From Mesorhizobium erdmanii USDA 3471 (GTDB lineage Bacteria > Pseudomonadota > Alphaproteobacteria > Rhizobiales > Rhizobiaceae), in contig NZ_KI421453.1 in the NCBI RefSeq assembly GCF_000472705.1, positions 495,264 through 559,263 of the forward strand: a DNA stretch of 64,000 nt. The letters are read 5' to 3'. Below the pieces are notes generated by a model. The model did no database searches. It was not told the DNA's origin and saw only the letters and a program-made list of their open reading frames with translations. A program made the translations under genes and the position numbers. This document shows, one piece after another, positions 63,456 to 64,000 of this stretch; within the stretch, counting starts at the first letter, position 1, and every line of letters begins with the position of its first letter.

Positions 63456-63980
63456 TTAGGAAGCAGTCGCTTCCTCCGCAGGGAAGCGGCTCGGGTTCTG
63501 ATGTGGACGCAGCAGAAAATAGAACGCGGCGATGTGCGTGATCATCAGCAACGGCACGTAGATGACGGGGATCACGTAGGCGGCGCCAAACAACCCTGCA
63601 TGGGCGGGAAGGTCGGCCTGGATGGCAAGGTAATAGTCGACGACCAGGTCGACTGTCCCAATGATGTTGAAGGCGACGACGAACGGCCAGAAGAGCTGGC
63701 GTATCCGCGCCGCGAGCAGCGCCAGCATGGCCAGCACGCCTGTCGCGAAGTCGCCATAGGCGGCAAAGGTGGCAAAGCTGGCTGGCAGGTCTGGGCTGAC
63801 GACGCCTGGAAGGATGAAGACGAGGCCGAAGAAGCGGAAGCTGTGCAGCGTAGCGATGGCGCGCTGCGCCGCGCCGCGGTCCATCGATCCGAGCCAGGGC
63901 CAGATGTACGCGCGCAAGCAAAGCAGCCATGCGACATAGCCCAGAACGAGATGAGTCTGGAAAAGGATTTCCGTCGACAT
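63456..63980 (-). CDS. multi-pass membrane protein of unknown function
   Basis: 174 residues, ATG 63980 behind CAGGAG. About five hydrophobic segments (HLVLGYVAWLLCLRAYIW, FFGLVFILPGVVSPDL, DFATGVLAMLALLAARI, FWPFVVAFNIIGTVDLVVDYY, PVIYVPLLMITHIAAFYFLL in outline). No catalytic motif is visible and no family is recognised with confidence. Convergent with the TetR gene. Confidence 0.8.
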   Translation of the reverse strand: MSTEILFQTHLVLGYVAWLLCLRAYIWPWLGSMDRGAAQRAIATLHSFRFFGLVFILPGVVSPDLPASFATFAAYGDFATGVLAMLALLAARIRQLFWPFVVAFNIIGTVDLVVDYYLAIQADLPAHAGLFGAAYVIPVIYVPLLMITHIAAFYFLLRPHQNPSRFPAEEATAS

Positions 63981-64000
63981 TGCGGTCTCCTGTCAGCTGT

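Overview
The window looks like part of a chromosome from an alphaproteobacterium of the Rhizobiales, most likely Mesorhizobium or a close relative. This is inferred from three things: ExoF/ExoP/ExoY/ExoT-type exopolysaccharide genes, high-GC codon use on the right, and the guaA, nucleosidase, thioesterase, TspO, RsmB order. No rRNA, tRNA, CRISPR array or intact insertion sequence was seen.

Left end (1-9.9 kb): a glycosylation-like locus. A minus-strand gene running off the left edge encodes a DUF4347 domain followed by at least 40 Gly-X-Y collagen triplets, almost all Gly-X-Thr. Pointing away from it are a truncated GT2 fragment and a 934-residue enzyme with GT2, a helical repeat region, and two C-terminal domains that resemble the animal procollagen galactosyltransferase (COLGALT, GT25) in order and motifs. 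A 657-residue glycosyltransferase/FkbM-type methyltransferase fusion, a SAM methyltransferase and a predicted exported HELGH metalloprotease follow. This is my best candidate for an undescribed system: a bacterial collagen-like protein with its own collagen-type glycosyltransferase.

Middle (9.9-46.5 kb): exopolysaccharide and nucleotide-sugar genes. Phosphomannomutase (10-11.5 kb) and a ManC/sugar-isomerase fusion (44-46.5 kb) would supply GDP-mannose. A compact set at 16-24 kb (GSA-type aminotransferase, PIG-L deacetylase, CDP-glucose-type nucleotidylyltransferase, C-methyltransferase, RmlC-like epimerase, DUF4910 peptidase-like protein, SDR) probably makes an unusual branched amino/deoxy sugar. 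Then come two exported glycoside hydrolases, an acyltransferase, a Wzx flippase, GT8, GT2, pyruvyltransferase and three GT4 genes, ExoF-, ExoY- and ExoP-like proteins, and a Wzy-like polymerase at 12.4-13.9 kb. Two atypical regulators are present: a LuxR protein with a degenerate receiver and a Crp/Fnr protein.

Decayed sequences are common here: a DUF4347 fragment, a GT2 fragment, a Tat-leader remnant, and a phosphomannomutase reduced to its two ends. About 900 bases without a gene (47.9-48.8 kb) separate this region from guaA. That gap holds an imperfect copy of the guaA 3' end, a known island integration target, so the gap may mark an island edge.

Right (48.8-64 kb): ordinary high-GC chromosome. 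It holds guaA, MTA/SAH nucleosidase, thioesterase, TspO family, RsmB-type methyltransferase, aquaporin, the divergent katG/oxyR pair, a polar amino-acid ABC transporter whose permease carries a frameshift, a 2-oxoglutarate oxygenase divergent from a nucleoside hydrolase, a TetR regulator and a membrane protein.
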